From Hemerocallis citrina (taxonomy: Eukaryota; Streptophyta; Magnoliopsida; Asparagales; Asphodelaceae): a stretch of DNA of 64,000 nt. The notes below the pieces were generated by a model that searched no databases, was not told the DNA's origin, and saw only the letters and a list, made by a program, of their open reading frames with translations. Numbering within the stretch: position 1 is the first letter of the stretch; every line of letters begins with the position of its first letter. The stretch covers positions 48,997,896-49,061,895 of the forward strand of contig CM030366.1 in assembly GCA_017893485.1 (NCBI GenBank), written 5' to 3'. Of the stretch, positions 1 through 11,598 are shown in pieces. Made by a program: the position numbers and the translations under genes.

Positions 1-3000
1 CCGCTGCGGACATGCCAGGAATCTCCAAAGAGCTTCTAGTCCACCACCTCAGCGTTGCACCGGGGTCCAAACCGGTCCAACAGAAGAGGCGCAAGTTCGC
101 TCTCGAGTGCCAGCAAGATATAAAAGAGGAGGTGGACAAGCTCTTGAAGGCTCGGTTCATACAAGAGGTCAATTATCCCGAATGGCTCTCGAATGTAGTG
201 ATGGTAAAGAAGTCCAAAGGGACCTGGAGGATTTGCATCGACTTTACCGACCTCAACAAGGCATGCCCCAAAGATCCGTTCCCTCTTCCAAGTATCGATA
301 CTTTGATTGATGCCACTTCGGGCCATGAACTCCTCAGCTTCATGCACGCCTTCTCAGGCTACAATCAGATTCGTATGTTTCCCCCGGATATCCCGAAGAC
401 CTCCTTTGTAACCGATCAGGGCCTCTACTGCTTCAGGGTAATGCCCTTCGGTTTAAAGAATGTAGGTGCCACTTATCAATGCCTCATCAACAAGTTTTTT
501 CAAGCATGGTCGAAATATGGAGGTATATATTGACGATATGCTTGTAAAGAGCATCCACGAGGCCGATCATGTGGCCGATCTGCAAGAGGCATTTGACGTA
601 CTCAGAAAGCACGATATGAGGCTCAATCGAACAAATGTGCGTTCGGAGTCTCATCCGGGAAATTCCTAGGCTTCATGTCAGCCAAAGAGGAATCGAAGCT
701 AACCCCGAGAAGATCAAAGCCATATTAGACATGGCTCCCCCGAAGAATGTTAAAGAGGTTCAGAAGCTAACGGGTCGCCTGGCAGCCATAAGGTGCTTTC
801 TTTCCAAGTCAGGGGAAAGTGTTTTCCCTTCTTCAAAGCTCTCAGGGGGGCTAAAGGGTTCGAGTGGGGTCAGCAACAACAAGACTCATTCGAGCAGCTG
901 AAGGCTTACCTAGTCAATCCTCCTCTCCTCAGCAAACCTGTTTCCGGGGAAGCCCTCTACCTCTACTTAGCCGCCTCCGAGCAGACCCTCAGCGCTGTCC
1001 TCATGAGGGAAGAAGATAAGACTCAAAAGCCCATCTATTACGTGAGCAAGGTACTTCGGGATGCCGAGCTCCGCTACTCAAGGATAGAGAAGATGGCATA
1101 CGCCTTAGTCATGGCCGCAAGAAAGCTTCGCCCATATTTCCAGTCCCATTCGGTGGTCGTTCTTACCGACCAACAGCTGAAACAAGTACTCCACAAGCCA
1201 GAGACCTCCGGTCGTCTCATGAAGTGGTCTATCGAGCTGAGCCAACATGACATATCGTACCAGCCTCGAACCGCAATAAGGGCTCAGGCCTTAGCTGAAT
1301 TCATCATCAAGAATACCATCCCCGAGGTCAACCAAGCAATGAAGGGACCGCCTGTCTGGTCGATTTATGTAGATGGGTCCTCTTGTAACGAGGGAAGCAG
1401 AGTCGGGGTCATTCTAGCCGGTCCAGATGATTTCGTCCTCCAATACTCCCTTCGCATCAACTTCAAGGCCTCTAACAATGAAGCAGAATATGAAGCACTC
1501 ATAGCCGGCAAGGCAGGGGCGTAGCGCCTCCGAATCTTTAGCGACTCTCAGCTGGTCGTAAATCAGGTCCTAGGCGAGTACGAGGCACGAGATGATCGAA
1601 TGGCTAAGTACCTAGCCAAGGTCAGGAATCTCATGGCTCTATTTGAAGAAGCTCTCATCCAGCGAATCCCCCGAGAAGAGAATTCCCAAGCCGATGCCCT
1701 CTCCAAGCTAGCCTCCTCCTCCCTCCAAGGTCTCGAGCAGATCGTCTTGATCGAGGTGCTCCTGAAGCCAAGTGTAGAAGATGAAACTTCCGACTCGATG
1801 GAATCGCTACCTGTCCTGCTTCAAGATAATTGGATGAAACCCCTAGTGGAATTCCTAAGGGATGGGCTCCTCCCCAAAGACCCTAAGGAAGCTCGCCGAG
1901 TAAGAACCAGAGCGGAGCGGTACACCCTAGTCGAGGGGATCTTGTACAAGCGCTCCTTCACACAAGTAGACGGCAGGCCTTATTTGAGGTGTCTCTCCCC
2001 GGAAAAAGCCACATATGCCTTGCAAGAGCTCCATGAAGGTATAGGCGGAGCACATTCGGGGACCAGATCTCTAGCCCGAAAGGTGTTGAATTATGGGTAT
2101 TTCTGGCATACTCTCCTCCAAGACGCTGAGCGACACGTTCGGCAATGCAGCTCTTGTCAGAAGTATTCCAACGTTCGTCGCCTCCCACAAGCTCAACTCA
2201 CCTCCCTATCAAGTCCTATCCCTTTCGCAATGTGGGGGATGGATTTACCAGAGTCATTCCTACCAGCTCCCGGCCAGCTCAAATTCCTAGTCGTGGCAGT
2301 CGACTACTTCTCGAAGTGGATAGAGGCTGAGCCCTTGGCCACAATCACCGAGAACAAAGTGCTTCAGTTCTTCTGGAAGAACGTTATTTGCCAATTCGGT
2401 GTCCCTCGAGTCCTCATAACCGACAATGGAACGCAATTTACCTGAACAGCTTTCCGAGCTCTGTGTGAAGACCTCGCCATCCAACAACGTTTCTCCTCCG
2501 TCTCCCATCCACAGTCGAATGGTCAAGTGGAGAATGCTAACAGACAGATCCTCTCCGGTATTAAGAAGAGGCTGAACAAGTGCTCTAAAGGCTTATGGGT
2601 CGATCATCTCCATAACGTGCTGTGGAACTACCGCACCACGAAACGGACCCCCACAGGAGAGTCGCCATTTAACCTCACCTATGGGTCCGAGGCTGTGATC
2701 CCTTTGGAAGTCGGTATACCTTCTCCTCGCCTTGCTGCCTACGAAGAAGAACAGAATGCCAGAAAACTTTGGCCAAACTTAGACTTGATCGACGAGCTAC
2801 GAGAAAGAGCGTCAATCCGTCAACAGAGCTATCAGAGGAGGATCGAGTTGGCGTACAATAAGAGAGTCCGTCCCACCGACCTCAAAGAAGGGGACTTGGT
2901 CCTTAGAAAGTTAACAATCTCTTTTCCTAGTCAGAAGAGTAAACTAGCTCCAAATTGGGAGGGACCCTACAAGATGCTCGGGACATATCGTCTAGAAGAC

Positions 3001-3048
3001 CTCGAAGGCAGAGAGATCCCAGGACTTGGAATGCTGACCATCTCTTGA
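1..3048 (+). pseudogene. pol: E1 pol: reverse transcriptase, two RNase H domains, integrase (broken)
   Basis: This is the polyprotein part that would copy the element RNA into DNA and insert it. Reverse transcriptase runs from the start to about 800, with the catalytic YIDDM motif near 533. The original RNase H spans about 800-1310, the second RNase H about 1350-1735 (VDGSS, NNEAEYEAL, SDSQLV, ADALSKL), and integrase about 1990-3048 (CSSC zinc-finger half, TDNGTQF, ENANRQ, then WEGPY). Compared with E3 there are frameshifts near 505, 627, 680 and 822, a 15-nt deletion near 1510, stop codons at 1522 and 2443, and a deletion plus frameshift near 2975. It cannot encode a working polyprotein. Protein similarity to E3 is high throughout, so the assignment is firm; the lesion positions are by-eye estimates. 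Confidence 0.92.
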
Positions 3049-3255
3049 AGTACCAAGAGAGCGCTTCACGCCTCTCTAAGTAATATCGGATGTCAAACCG
3101 TTCCTCTCCTATTACTTGTATTTTTTCTCTTTATTTCTCCTATGTAATAACGGCTCGCAACTGAGAAGCAGCCAACTATTAGTTGCCAATAAAGAACATT
3201 TTTTCATATTTTACTTGTAAAATAGCTTGTATCTCTCTGGTTTTACTCTTCACCC
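3049..3255 (+). other. E1 sequence between pol and first array, with AATAAA
   Basis: AT-rich sequence with an AATAAA hexamer (near 3188) followed by a T-rich stretch. It could serve as a sense-strand poly(A) signal. No coding potential is seen. Confidence 0.45.
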
Positions 3256-4950
3256 TAATGACGAGTTTGAAGTCCAACACTTGGATCGATTCCGCTTCGC
3301 AGGCTCGCTCTTAAGCGGGCTAGAAGTGGTTCGCCATTCGGAATTGCTCCTACAACCATTGAACAAACTCTAACGACGAGTTCAGAGTCCAACACTTGGC
3401 TCGATTCCGCTTAGCAAGCTCGCTCTTAAGCGGGATAGAAGTGGTTCGCCATTCGGAATTGCTTCCACAACCGTTGAAAAAACTCTAACGACGAGTTTGG
3501 AGTCCAACACTTGGCTCGATTCCGCTTCGCAAGCTCGCTCTTAAGTGGGCTAGAAGTGGTTCGCCATTCGGAATTGCTCCCACAACCGTTGAACAAACTC
3601 TAACGACGAGTTCGGAGTCCAACACTTGGCTCGATTCCGCTTCGCAAGCTCGCTCTTAAGCGGACTAGAAGTAGTTCGCCATTCAGAATTGCTCCCACAA
3701 CCGTTGAACAAACTCTAACGACGAGTTCGGAGTCCAACACTTGGCTCGATTCCGCTTCGCAAGCTCGCTCTTAAGCGGACTAGAAGTAGTTCGCCATTCG
3801 GAATTGCTCCCACAACCGTTGAACAAACTCTAACGACGAGTTCGGAGTTCAATACTTGGCTCGATTCTGCTTCGCAAGCTCGCTCTTAAGCGGACTAGAA
3901 GTGGTTCCCATTCGAAATTGCTCCCACAACCGTTGAACAAACTCTAACAACGAGTTCAGAGTCCAACACTTGGCTCGATTCCGCTTCGCAAGCTCGCTCT
4001 TAAGCGGGCTAGAAGTGGTTCGCCATTCGGAATTGCTCCCACAACCGTTGAACAAACTCTAACGACGAGTTCGGAGTCCAATACTTGGCTCGATTCTGCT
4101 TCGTAAGCTTGCTCTTAAGCGGGCTAGAAGTGGTTTGCCATTCGAAATTGCTCCCACAACCATTGAACAAACTCTAACGACGAGTTCGGAGTCCAATACT
4201 TGGCTCGATTCCACTTCACAAGCTCGCTCTTAAGCGGGCTAGAAGTGGTTCGCCATTCGGAATTGCTCCCACAACCGTTGAACAAACTCTAACGACGAGT
4301 TCGGAGTCCAACACTTGGCTCGATTCCACTTCGCAAGCTCGCTCTTAAGCGGACTAGAAGTAGTTCGCCATTCGGAATTGCTCCCACAACCGTTGAACAA
4401 ACTCCAACGACGAGTTCGGAGTCCAACACTTGGCTCGATTTCGCTTCGCAAGCTCGCTCTTAAGCGGGCTAGAAGTGGTTCGCCATTTGGAATTGCTCCC
4501 ACAACTGTTGAACAAACTCTAACGACGGGTTCGAAGTCCAACACTTAGCTCGATTCCGCTTCGCAAGCTCGCTCTTAAATGGGCTAGAAGTGGTTCGCCA
4601 TTCGGAATTACTCCCACAACCGTTGAACAAACTCTAACGACGAGTTCGGAGTCCAATACTTGGCTCGATTCTGCTTCGCAAGCTCGCTCTTAAGCAGGGC
4701 TAGAAGTGGTTCGCCATTCGGAATTGCTCCCACAACCGTTGAGCAAACTCTAACGACGAGTTCGGAGTCCAACACTTGGCTAGATTCTGCTTTGCAAGCT
4801 CGCTCTTAAGCGGGCTAGAAGTAATTCGTCATTCGGAATTGCTCCCACAACCGTTGAACAAACTCTAATGATGAGTTCGGAGTCCAACACTTGGCTCGAC
4901 TCCGCTTCTCAAGCTCGCTCTTAAGCAAGCCAAAAGTGATTCGCCCATAA
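3256..4950 (+). repeat. 115-bp tandem array in E1 (about 15 units)
   Basis: Unit starts can be placed at 3256, 3371, 3486, 3601, 3716, 3831, 3945, 4060, 4175, 4290, 4405, 4520, 4635, 4751 and 4866. The period is 115 bp, with single-base drift at two units. The last unit is partial. Units differ by a few substitutions each. Open frames across the array exist only because the repeats lack stops in one phase; 115 is not a multiple of three. The array lies between pol and the antisense gene. Arrays in this 3' region of Tat/Ogre elements are known as possible seeds of satellite DNA. Confidence 0.95.
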
Positions 4951-5135
4951 GAAGGAAGATTTGCTTCTAATTTTGAGTAGTTGTCAAAAGTTGGAGGAGT
5001 TATACTTAAACTAATACCAGCCAACGCAGCATTCGAACATCAGAAGCAAAACAAACTTTTTTAAATTAAGAGCTCAAACGAGGCTGACACTACAACAGAG
5101 TTTTACAATAACTTGAAGAGCATAATACAACTTGT

Positions 5136-8100
5136 TTAGCGCTTCTTTGGAAGGGGAACGCTTTGGTTCAGAGACACACGAGGGCGGCGTCGCCTTACCT
5201 CTGAGCTCGACTCTAAACCAGCGAAGCGAGACCCCCCTTCGCCGCTGATTCTAGCTGTGGCCCCAACCGAGGCGCTTCTAGACGAAATAGCAACACCACT
5301 ATGAGCGTCAGCAGGGCTCCGCCTAACGGTAGGCGAACGAGTTGCAAGTTCATAGAACGAGATTCCTCTTTCGCTCTCTTTGCAAGTACATGATGTACTG
5401 CGAACATTGATCCTTTCGGGCTGAGGTTTCAGCGTTGCAATCTCCTCCTCTAGCACGACGATCCTATCTCTCAGAATATCGCCCTCCGCCGATACTTTGA
5501 AACGGGGAAGTTTAGACGAGCCTGCGACGTTAGTGTTGTCAGCCACAATACGACTGAAATGAGTCACTTCGATACCCCTGTCGATCGTGATCCTCCTCAG
5601 TTTGTTAATTCTTGCCGACGAATCATCGCGCTCGGACATCAGCTTTCCCACCCTCGAAGCTAACTCCTCTTCCTCCGCCGAATGTTCTTTCACCGTTACC
5701 TCCAAATGACGAACCTCCGCCAGTAGTTCACTATTCCTTTGGTCGACATCGAAGAGCTCCTTACAGAGCAACTCTATCTCGCCTTCGAAACGAGTATCTC
5801 GAGGTTGCTTCCGCAGTTGCCTCAACTCGCAAAAATACCCTCTCGCAGTTGCTTTAATGTCCTCCAACTTCAAGAAGTCGTAAAATGAGTTATCCCGACT
5901 GTGAGAAAGAGCCCGCTTCGCTTTCTTCCGTTCAGTACGAAGATGGGAGACCTCAGTAATCGGACCCAACTCAACCTAAAAAGCGAAGAGATGTCAACAT
6001 AGAAAGGCAAAGAGAAGTCCTCAATGCGAACGAAAAGTTTCCAACACTTAGAAAAATTTCGAGGTGTTAACAACACTTAAGTTCCTAGAGGGCGAAAAAA
6101 AGGGGGCGTTCACAACTCTCGAAATTCTCAATACCAACGAAAGGTGTCCAACACTTAGAGAAATCTCACAAATTTTCAATACAAAACCAAGCGTCAGACT
6201 GTTCGAATGTTCGGCCAACAAAAAGAGAATTGTTTCATTGAAAACTCCAAAAGTACACATAAAAGCAGTGGCCAGTCCGCAGTTAGGCATTACAAAAACA
6301 AAACGAAAAAAGCGAAAGCAATTAAGAAGAGATGACTAAGTCAGGGGTCGACCTCTTGGTGTTGCTCCGAGCCATCATCGCTCGGCACAGTAACTATAGC
6401 CCCCTTGACTTTCGTCTCTTCCTCGTCCTCGGCCTCGTTCTCCGTCTCGTCCTCAGCCTCATCCTCGGTCTCGCCTGTACCATCGACGCCCTCACCCCCC
6501 TCGGGTCCGAGCATTGCTGGAAGAATTTCTTCCTCCCCCTCCACAGGATCATAAAAGTGATAGGAGGAGGTGTCGAACCCGGGGTTCCGAGCCGAGATGT
6601 GTAGCAACGCGCAGCCGTAGGCTTCCTCCATATTTTTGAACATATGGGCTTCGGCCTCATCCTGGATGGCCTTCTTCGCCTTGGCCACCTTTGACGCGTG
6701 CTTGGCCAACACCTTCTTGGTTGTCTTCTGAGCCTTCTCCGTCTCCGCCTGTGCCTTGGCCAGCTCCTCCTTGAGCTCGGCATTCTCCTTCTCCAAGGCT
6801 ATGACCTTGGATGCCTCGTCAGCCGACTGCTTCAGTGCCTCGGCCAGCTTCGTCTCCAGTCCGGCCACCTCGGCCGCGCGCAAAGCAGAAAGAAGCTGCT
6901 CGGCTTCAAACAGCTTCACCGCCTTCACACGCTCCGACCTCTCTCAGTCGTTTAGCACGGTCAGCTCTTTCTCTTTGCTCGCAAACTCCTCGAGCAAATG
7001 ATTGAAGTGGCAGAGGGTCTACAAGCAATACAAAAAGCAGTTAAGCACGAGCACAAAAACTTAGAAAAATTTTGAAAAAAGTCCTCTGGTACTTACCGAC
7101 ATGGTGTTCCGAGCGATCTGCATCGCGTCGTCACCAACTAGGCCTGCCTTTAGCGCCGCTCGGTCTTTAGGGGTCGGCAGATGCTTCACCGCCTGCATGC
7201 AAATATTGTCGTCCCCAAGGAACCCATCCACCTTCATCACCCGCCAATCGGGGACGAAGATGCGCTTGTGCTCCTCGGTTAGTATCTGCTCGGCCTCGGC
7301 TGTAAGAGGCGGAACCTCGAGAGCTAAGGCTGCACTCACATTGAACGCTCCGCTCGACGACCTTGGAGCATCCGTCCTTGCCGTTTGAGTCGGCACATCC
7401 GAGGCAGGTGGGCCAGGAGCCACCACGAGGCCTTGAACGGGCTCGACCGGAGGTGCCTCGGCGACCTGCTCCACGATCGGTGAAACCGATGGGATCTTGG
7501 GAGCTCGGCCACCCTGAGGCCCGGACGAAGTCCTCTTCCTCTTTCTCGCCTCCTGCTCCCTCGCCACCCTGGCCTTGACCATCAGACCCTTGTAGTCCAT
7601 ATCGGGAGTTTCTGCAAAGACCAAGCGAAAAAAGTTATAGAATTTTTTTTTTAACCTCAGACAATGTAAACAAAAGAAAAGAGAAAAGCGTACTGGGGTC
7701 GATCGGACTGAGACCCCCTCAAAATAAGATCTCCTCGGTGATGTCCATCCAACTGAGGGTCGGAAGGCTGAGGAGCTTCTCTACGATCTCTGCCTCCTTG
7801 TTGCTGAGCACGAGCTCCTTCTTCGCTCGCTTCGGAAGACCGTCCCTCAACCACACTGTCGGGATGACCCATGGCTCGGGAGCTCGGACAAGGAAGTACT
7901 TCTCCTTCCAATGCTTGATCGAGTCCGGGTTCTCGATCAGCTTCACGCCCTTCTTCGGCGAGAGATAGTACCTCTGCTCGTTTTTGTTCATTTGGCACCG
8001 GAGGTAGAGGCTCCGGAGGATGAACATCGAAGGCAGCGCGCCTATCTCCTGGCATTGAAGAACAAACGCCATCACATGCCGCCAAGTGTTCGGCATCAAC

Positions 8101-8694
8101 TGAGCCGAGCTCAACCCGTACCATTGCAGCACCTCGATTACGAAAGGGTGCAAAGGCAGCCGAAGGCCTACATTCAGAGCGTCAGCAGGGAAGACGCAAG
8201 TGTCGGTCGAAGACGACGTGCATGCTCGGACGCCCGGGCCGGGGAGGAGAAGCGTATATTCCGAGGGGATCCTGAAACCACTCCGGATCCGATGTAAGTC
8301 TGCCTCGGTCAATATTGAGGAGGTCTTATCCACCTCGAAAATTTCCCTCGGCTCGTTCTCCTCATATGCCTTGGCCGAGCCCTGCGTCACCTTCTCCAAG
8401 AGGTCCTCGGAGTAACTCCGGACCCCGCCGACACTAGAAAGGGTAGACGGGTGTCGACCCAGCTCTCCCACGGTCTTCGGGTGCTCGACTATTGTCACCA
8501 CCCCCTTGCCTTTGCTGGCTCTGACGGTTACCTCTTGGAGTGGCTCGGCAACCTCCTCGCCTTCGCTCGGCCTCACCGTTGTCTCTACGGTCGGCTCGGC
8601 AAGGCTCCTTCCCTTTTACCGACCTGACCGTCAACGCTCGGCTGACGCCTTGGTCCGAGGTAGGGGTCTCATCTGCAGAAGAAATCTTAACCAT
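5136..8694 (-). pseudogene. E1 antisense four-exon gene with gypsy-type transposon (Transposase_28-like) domain, broken
   Basis: The gene lies opposite to pol. Exons on the minus strand are about 8694-7694, 7611-7097, 7018-6353 and 5975-5136. The introns (82, 78 and 377 bp) have GT..AG ends and phases 1, 0 and 0. Exon 1 carries the plant domain annotated as putative gypsy-type transposon (cores FRIPSEYTLLLP, VFPADALNVGLRLPLHP and NTWRHVMAFVL). Exons 3 and 4 are Glu/Lys/Ala-rich and probably coiled coil. The function is unknown; it is not a proven transposase. Lesions are a frameshift near 8600, a TGA at 7719-7721 just before the exon 1 donor, and a TGA at 6944-6946 in exon 3. The copy in E2 has the same layout and is intact. 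Confidence 0.8.
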
Positions 8695-8885
8695 ATTTTC
8701 AGGAATAAGGAGAGAGACTGACCTTGAAGTGACTGGTACGGTCGGAAAAGATCACCTGAGCTCAAAATGCCTTGCCGCGACAGCTAACAGCACCACTCAA
8801 GAGCTAAAAACTTCGTTACTAAGAAGTAAAATCAAGAGTGAGAAAGTAAAAGTGAAGAATGAGGTTAAGTGTTGAGGGGGTGAAA

Positions 8886-8893
8886 ACTTATAG
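8886..8893 (-). promoter_or_regulatory. candidate TATA box for E1 antisense gene
   Basis: The minus strand reads ACTATAAGT about 190 bp upstream of the probable ATG at 8694. The E2 antisense gene has a TATA-like box in a comparable position. The call is inferred from position and motif only. Confidence 0.4.
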
Positions 8894-9029
8894 TAAAAGA
8901 AAAGTCTCTTGGGCTTTGTAACGTAAGAGCGCGACACTTGGGCCTCCCTTAAAACATTAAAGAAGTCCAAACGACTAAGTAACGAAGAGCGGCAACCGTT
9001 GGCAAAGGAAGCGACATTTCAATACAAGT

Positions 9030-10580
9030 CACACCGCTCGGTCATGACGCCGAGGCATACTGACAAGCAGATGGGGGCAACGCTCCGATCGCCCCACGTC
9101 CCTCGGAACCAAAATCCGAGCGACAGGCGATCCGACCTCAACACCCAAGAGAATAGCTCGGATTCCGAGCAAGTGCCAATCCGAGCTGCGAATTGGAGAA
9201 AAACGACTTCCCCCTCAAAATTTGCGTAAGATTTCGATCGGACGACTCAGATCTTGCCAGCACCACTAAACAACAAGATAGTGTTTTCTTGGGAACTGAG
9301 CCAACCTCGAGATCTGTGCCATCATCCAACGGCTCCGATCGCCCCACATCCCTCAGAACCAAAATCCGAGCGACAGGCGATCCAACCTCAACACCCAAGA
9401 GAATAGCTTGGATTCCGAGCAAGTGCCAATCAAAGCTGCGAATTGGAGAAAAATGACTTTCCTTTCAAAATTCGGGTAAGATTTCGATCGGACGGCTCAG
9501 ATCGTGCCAGCACCACTAAACGACAAGATAGTATTTTCTTGGGAACTGAGCCAACCTCGAGATCTGTGCCATCATCCAACGGCTCCGATCGCCCCACATC
9601 CCTCGGAACCAAAATCCGAGCAACAGGCGATCCGACCTCAACACCCAAGAGAATAGCTCGGATTCCGAGCAAGTGCCAATCCGAGCTGTGAATTGGAGAA
9701 AAATGACTTTCCCCTCAAAATTCGCGTAAGATTTCGATCGGATGGCTCAGATCGTGCCAGCACCACTAAACAGCAAGATAATGTTTTCTTAGGAACCGAG
9801 CCAACCTCGAAATCTGTGCCATCATCCAACGGCTCCGATCGCCCCACGTCCCTCGGAACTAAAATCCGAGCGACAGGCGATCCGACGTCAACACCGAAGA
9901 GAATAGCTCGGATTCCGAGTAAGTGCCAATCCGAGCTGCGAATTGGAGAAAAATGACTTTCCCCTCAAAATTTGCGTAAGATTTCGATCAGACAGCTTAG
10001 ATCGTGCCAACACTACTAAACGACAAGATAATGTTTTCTTAGGAACCGAGCCTGCCTCGAGATCCGCGCAGGGATCCGACGGCTCAGATCGCTCCACGTC
10101 GCTCGAAATTCCGAGCCGAGCGACTAGCGATTCGAGCCACTCGTGCGAGGGAAAAACCGAGCCACTTCGCTCGGGTGCCGAGCAAGTGCCAATCCGACCC
10201 GCAAAAGTGAAGAAAAATGCTGCCGAGCGTCTCCAACCATTGGATCATTGTGAAAATCGCGCCAGGGATGATGGACGGTCTAGATCATGCCACGCCCGCT
10301 AAACGACAAGATAGCGTTTTCTTGGGAACCGGGCCTGCCTCGAGATCCGCACTGAGATCCGACGGCTCAGATCGCTCCACGTCGCTCGGAATTCCGAACC
10401 GAGTGATAAGCGATCCGGGCCACTCGCGCGAGGGAAAAACTGAGCCACTTCGCTCGGATGCCGAGCAAGTGCCAATCCGACCCGCTAAAGTGGGGAAAAT
10501 GCTACCAAGCGACCCTGTCCATCCGATCTTTCAGAAATTCGCGCCCGCACAAGATCAGCGGTCCAGATCATGCCATAATT
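9030..10580 (+). repeat. about 250-bp tandem array in E1 (six units)
   Basis: The anchor AAGTGCCAAT recurs at 9171, 9421, 9671, 9921, 10183 and 10467. The first four units are spaced exactly 250 bp apart; the last two spacings are 262 and 284 bp and these units are more diverged and more GC-rich. The array lies between the antisense gene and the 3' LTR. Short open frames repeat along it but do not resemble a conserved protein. Confidence 0.92.
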
Positions 10581-11006
10581 CGGTATTTAAAATTAAATTT
10601 TATTTATTAAAATCATTTTATTTATTTAAAAATTGTGAAAAAATGATTAAAAATTTGGGAAAATTAATTAATGATCCTAGAAAATAATTATAAAGTCGGG
10701 GGAATATTTTTGAACCCCCGAGTAAATAATTATTGTCTAGGACCATTTATTAAGACCCCCGAACGACGAATCGACACTTCGCAAAAATTAAGTAAATATT
10801 CCGAAACAATAGATAAAAATCACCAAATGTCCAGAAGAGCTCAAGCACAACTTAGAGTGCAACCAGCTTGAAAAATCACCATACTGCCTCCTACAAAGAT
10901 TCGAAACCTCCCCATTTGGACTCCGATACAACTCCGCAAGCCATCAAAACAGTAAAACTACTTCTTAAAGGCTGATCAAATTCAGTCTTTGGGAGTGGGG
11001 GGCTCG
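10581..11006 (+). other. E1 AT-rich 3' spacer and polypurine tract
   Basis: AT-rich sequence without a gene. It ends in the purine run GGGAGTGGGGGGCTCG (10991-11006) directly before the LTR, the usual plus-strand primer position. Nearly the same tract precedes the E2 3' LTR. Confidence 0.75.
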
Positions 11007-11598
11007 TGATATGGCTTAAGATAGGGTTAAATCGGAACCGTCCAAATCGGGCGTGAATCTCAAAGCCTGGGGGCGAAATGGTAATTTTACCTATAAATGG
11101 GTCTGAAGCGGGTACTGGGTCTTCTCTTGGGGAAACCCAATAGCCCGCAAATGGGCCCATCTCGAATGGGTGCGGGTTTCAACCTGCAGCGAACCCGGCC
11201 CAGCAGGATAGAATTAGGGTTTCTGATTAATCCTAATCAACGGCCCTGATTCGTATCTATCATTTCACTGGAAATTAGGGATTACATTCCTTATCTGATC
11301 ACAGGGATTACATTCCTAATCTGATCCCTTAGGCGACTATAAATACCCCCATCCACCATCGTTAAGAGGTAATCAATCTTTTGCCAATTTACGCTCTCTC
11401 ATAATCATTCCTGATTACTGACTTGAGCGTCGGAGGGTGCATCGCCGGGATCAACCTCGGTGACTAGCACTTTTTGCAGGTTAACGGCGGGAGTCAGCGG
11501 TCAAACTCTGGCGGATCAGGTCTCAGGTTTGCTATTCAAGTTTTCCAAGAATCCACAAATACTGTCTGTTTACCTCCACACCAGATTTAGAGGTAACA
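11007..11598 (+). repeat. 3' LTR of E1
   Basis: Starts TGATATGGC and ends GGTAACA (TG..CA). It has a TATAAATA box at 11338-11345 and a leader containing GGTAATCAATCTTT, shared with the E2 and E3 LTRs. It aligns over its whole length with the E3 5' LTR. A short direct duplication (GGATTACATTCC, twice) lies just upstream of the TATA box. Confidence 0.92.

Larger units (their letters stand above)
1..11598 (+). mobile_element. Tat-lineage Ty3/gypsy element E1 (5' truncated by window edge)
   Basis: Order on the + strand: degenerate pol (to 3048), 115-bp tandem array, antisense multi-exon gene, about 250-bp tandem array, polypurine tract (10991-11006) and 3' LTR. The 5' LTR, primer site and gag lie before the window. 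Tat assignment rests on the double RNase H in pol and on the antisense gene between pol and the 3' LTR, which is known for Tat/Retand-type elements. The 3' LTR is closely related to the 5' LTR of E3 (57325-57918), so the two belong to one family. The right edge abuts D sequence, so E1 is nested in the 5' LTR of D; the expected target duplication is AGCGG (11599-11603). Confidence 0.9.

Noticed and set aside
3849..5024. Several open frames on both strands across the 115-bp array
   Set aside because: They are translations of the tandem repeat; the period is not a multiple of three and no domain is present.
6394..6783. Arg-rich frame on the minus strand inside antisense exon 3
   Set aside because: Out of frame with the exon whose coiled-coil reading matches the splice phases.
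9138..10302. Similar short frames (about 70-119 codons) repeated on both strands
   Set aside because: Products of the 250-bp tandem array; no independent support.
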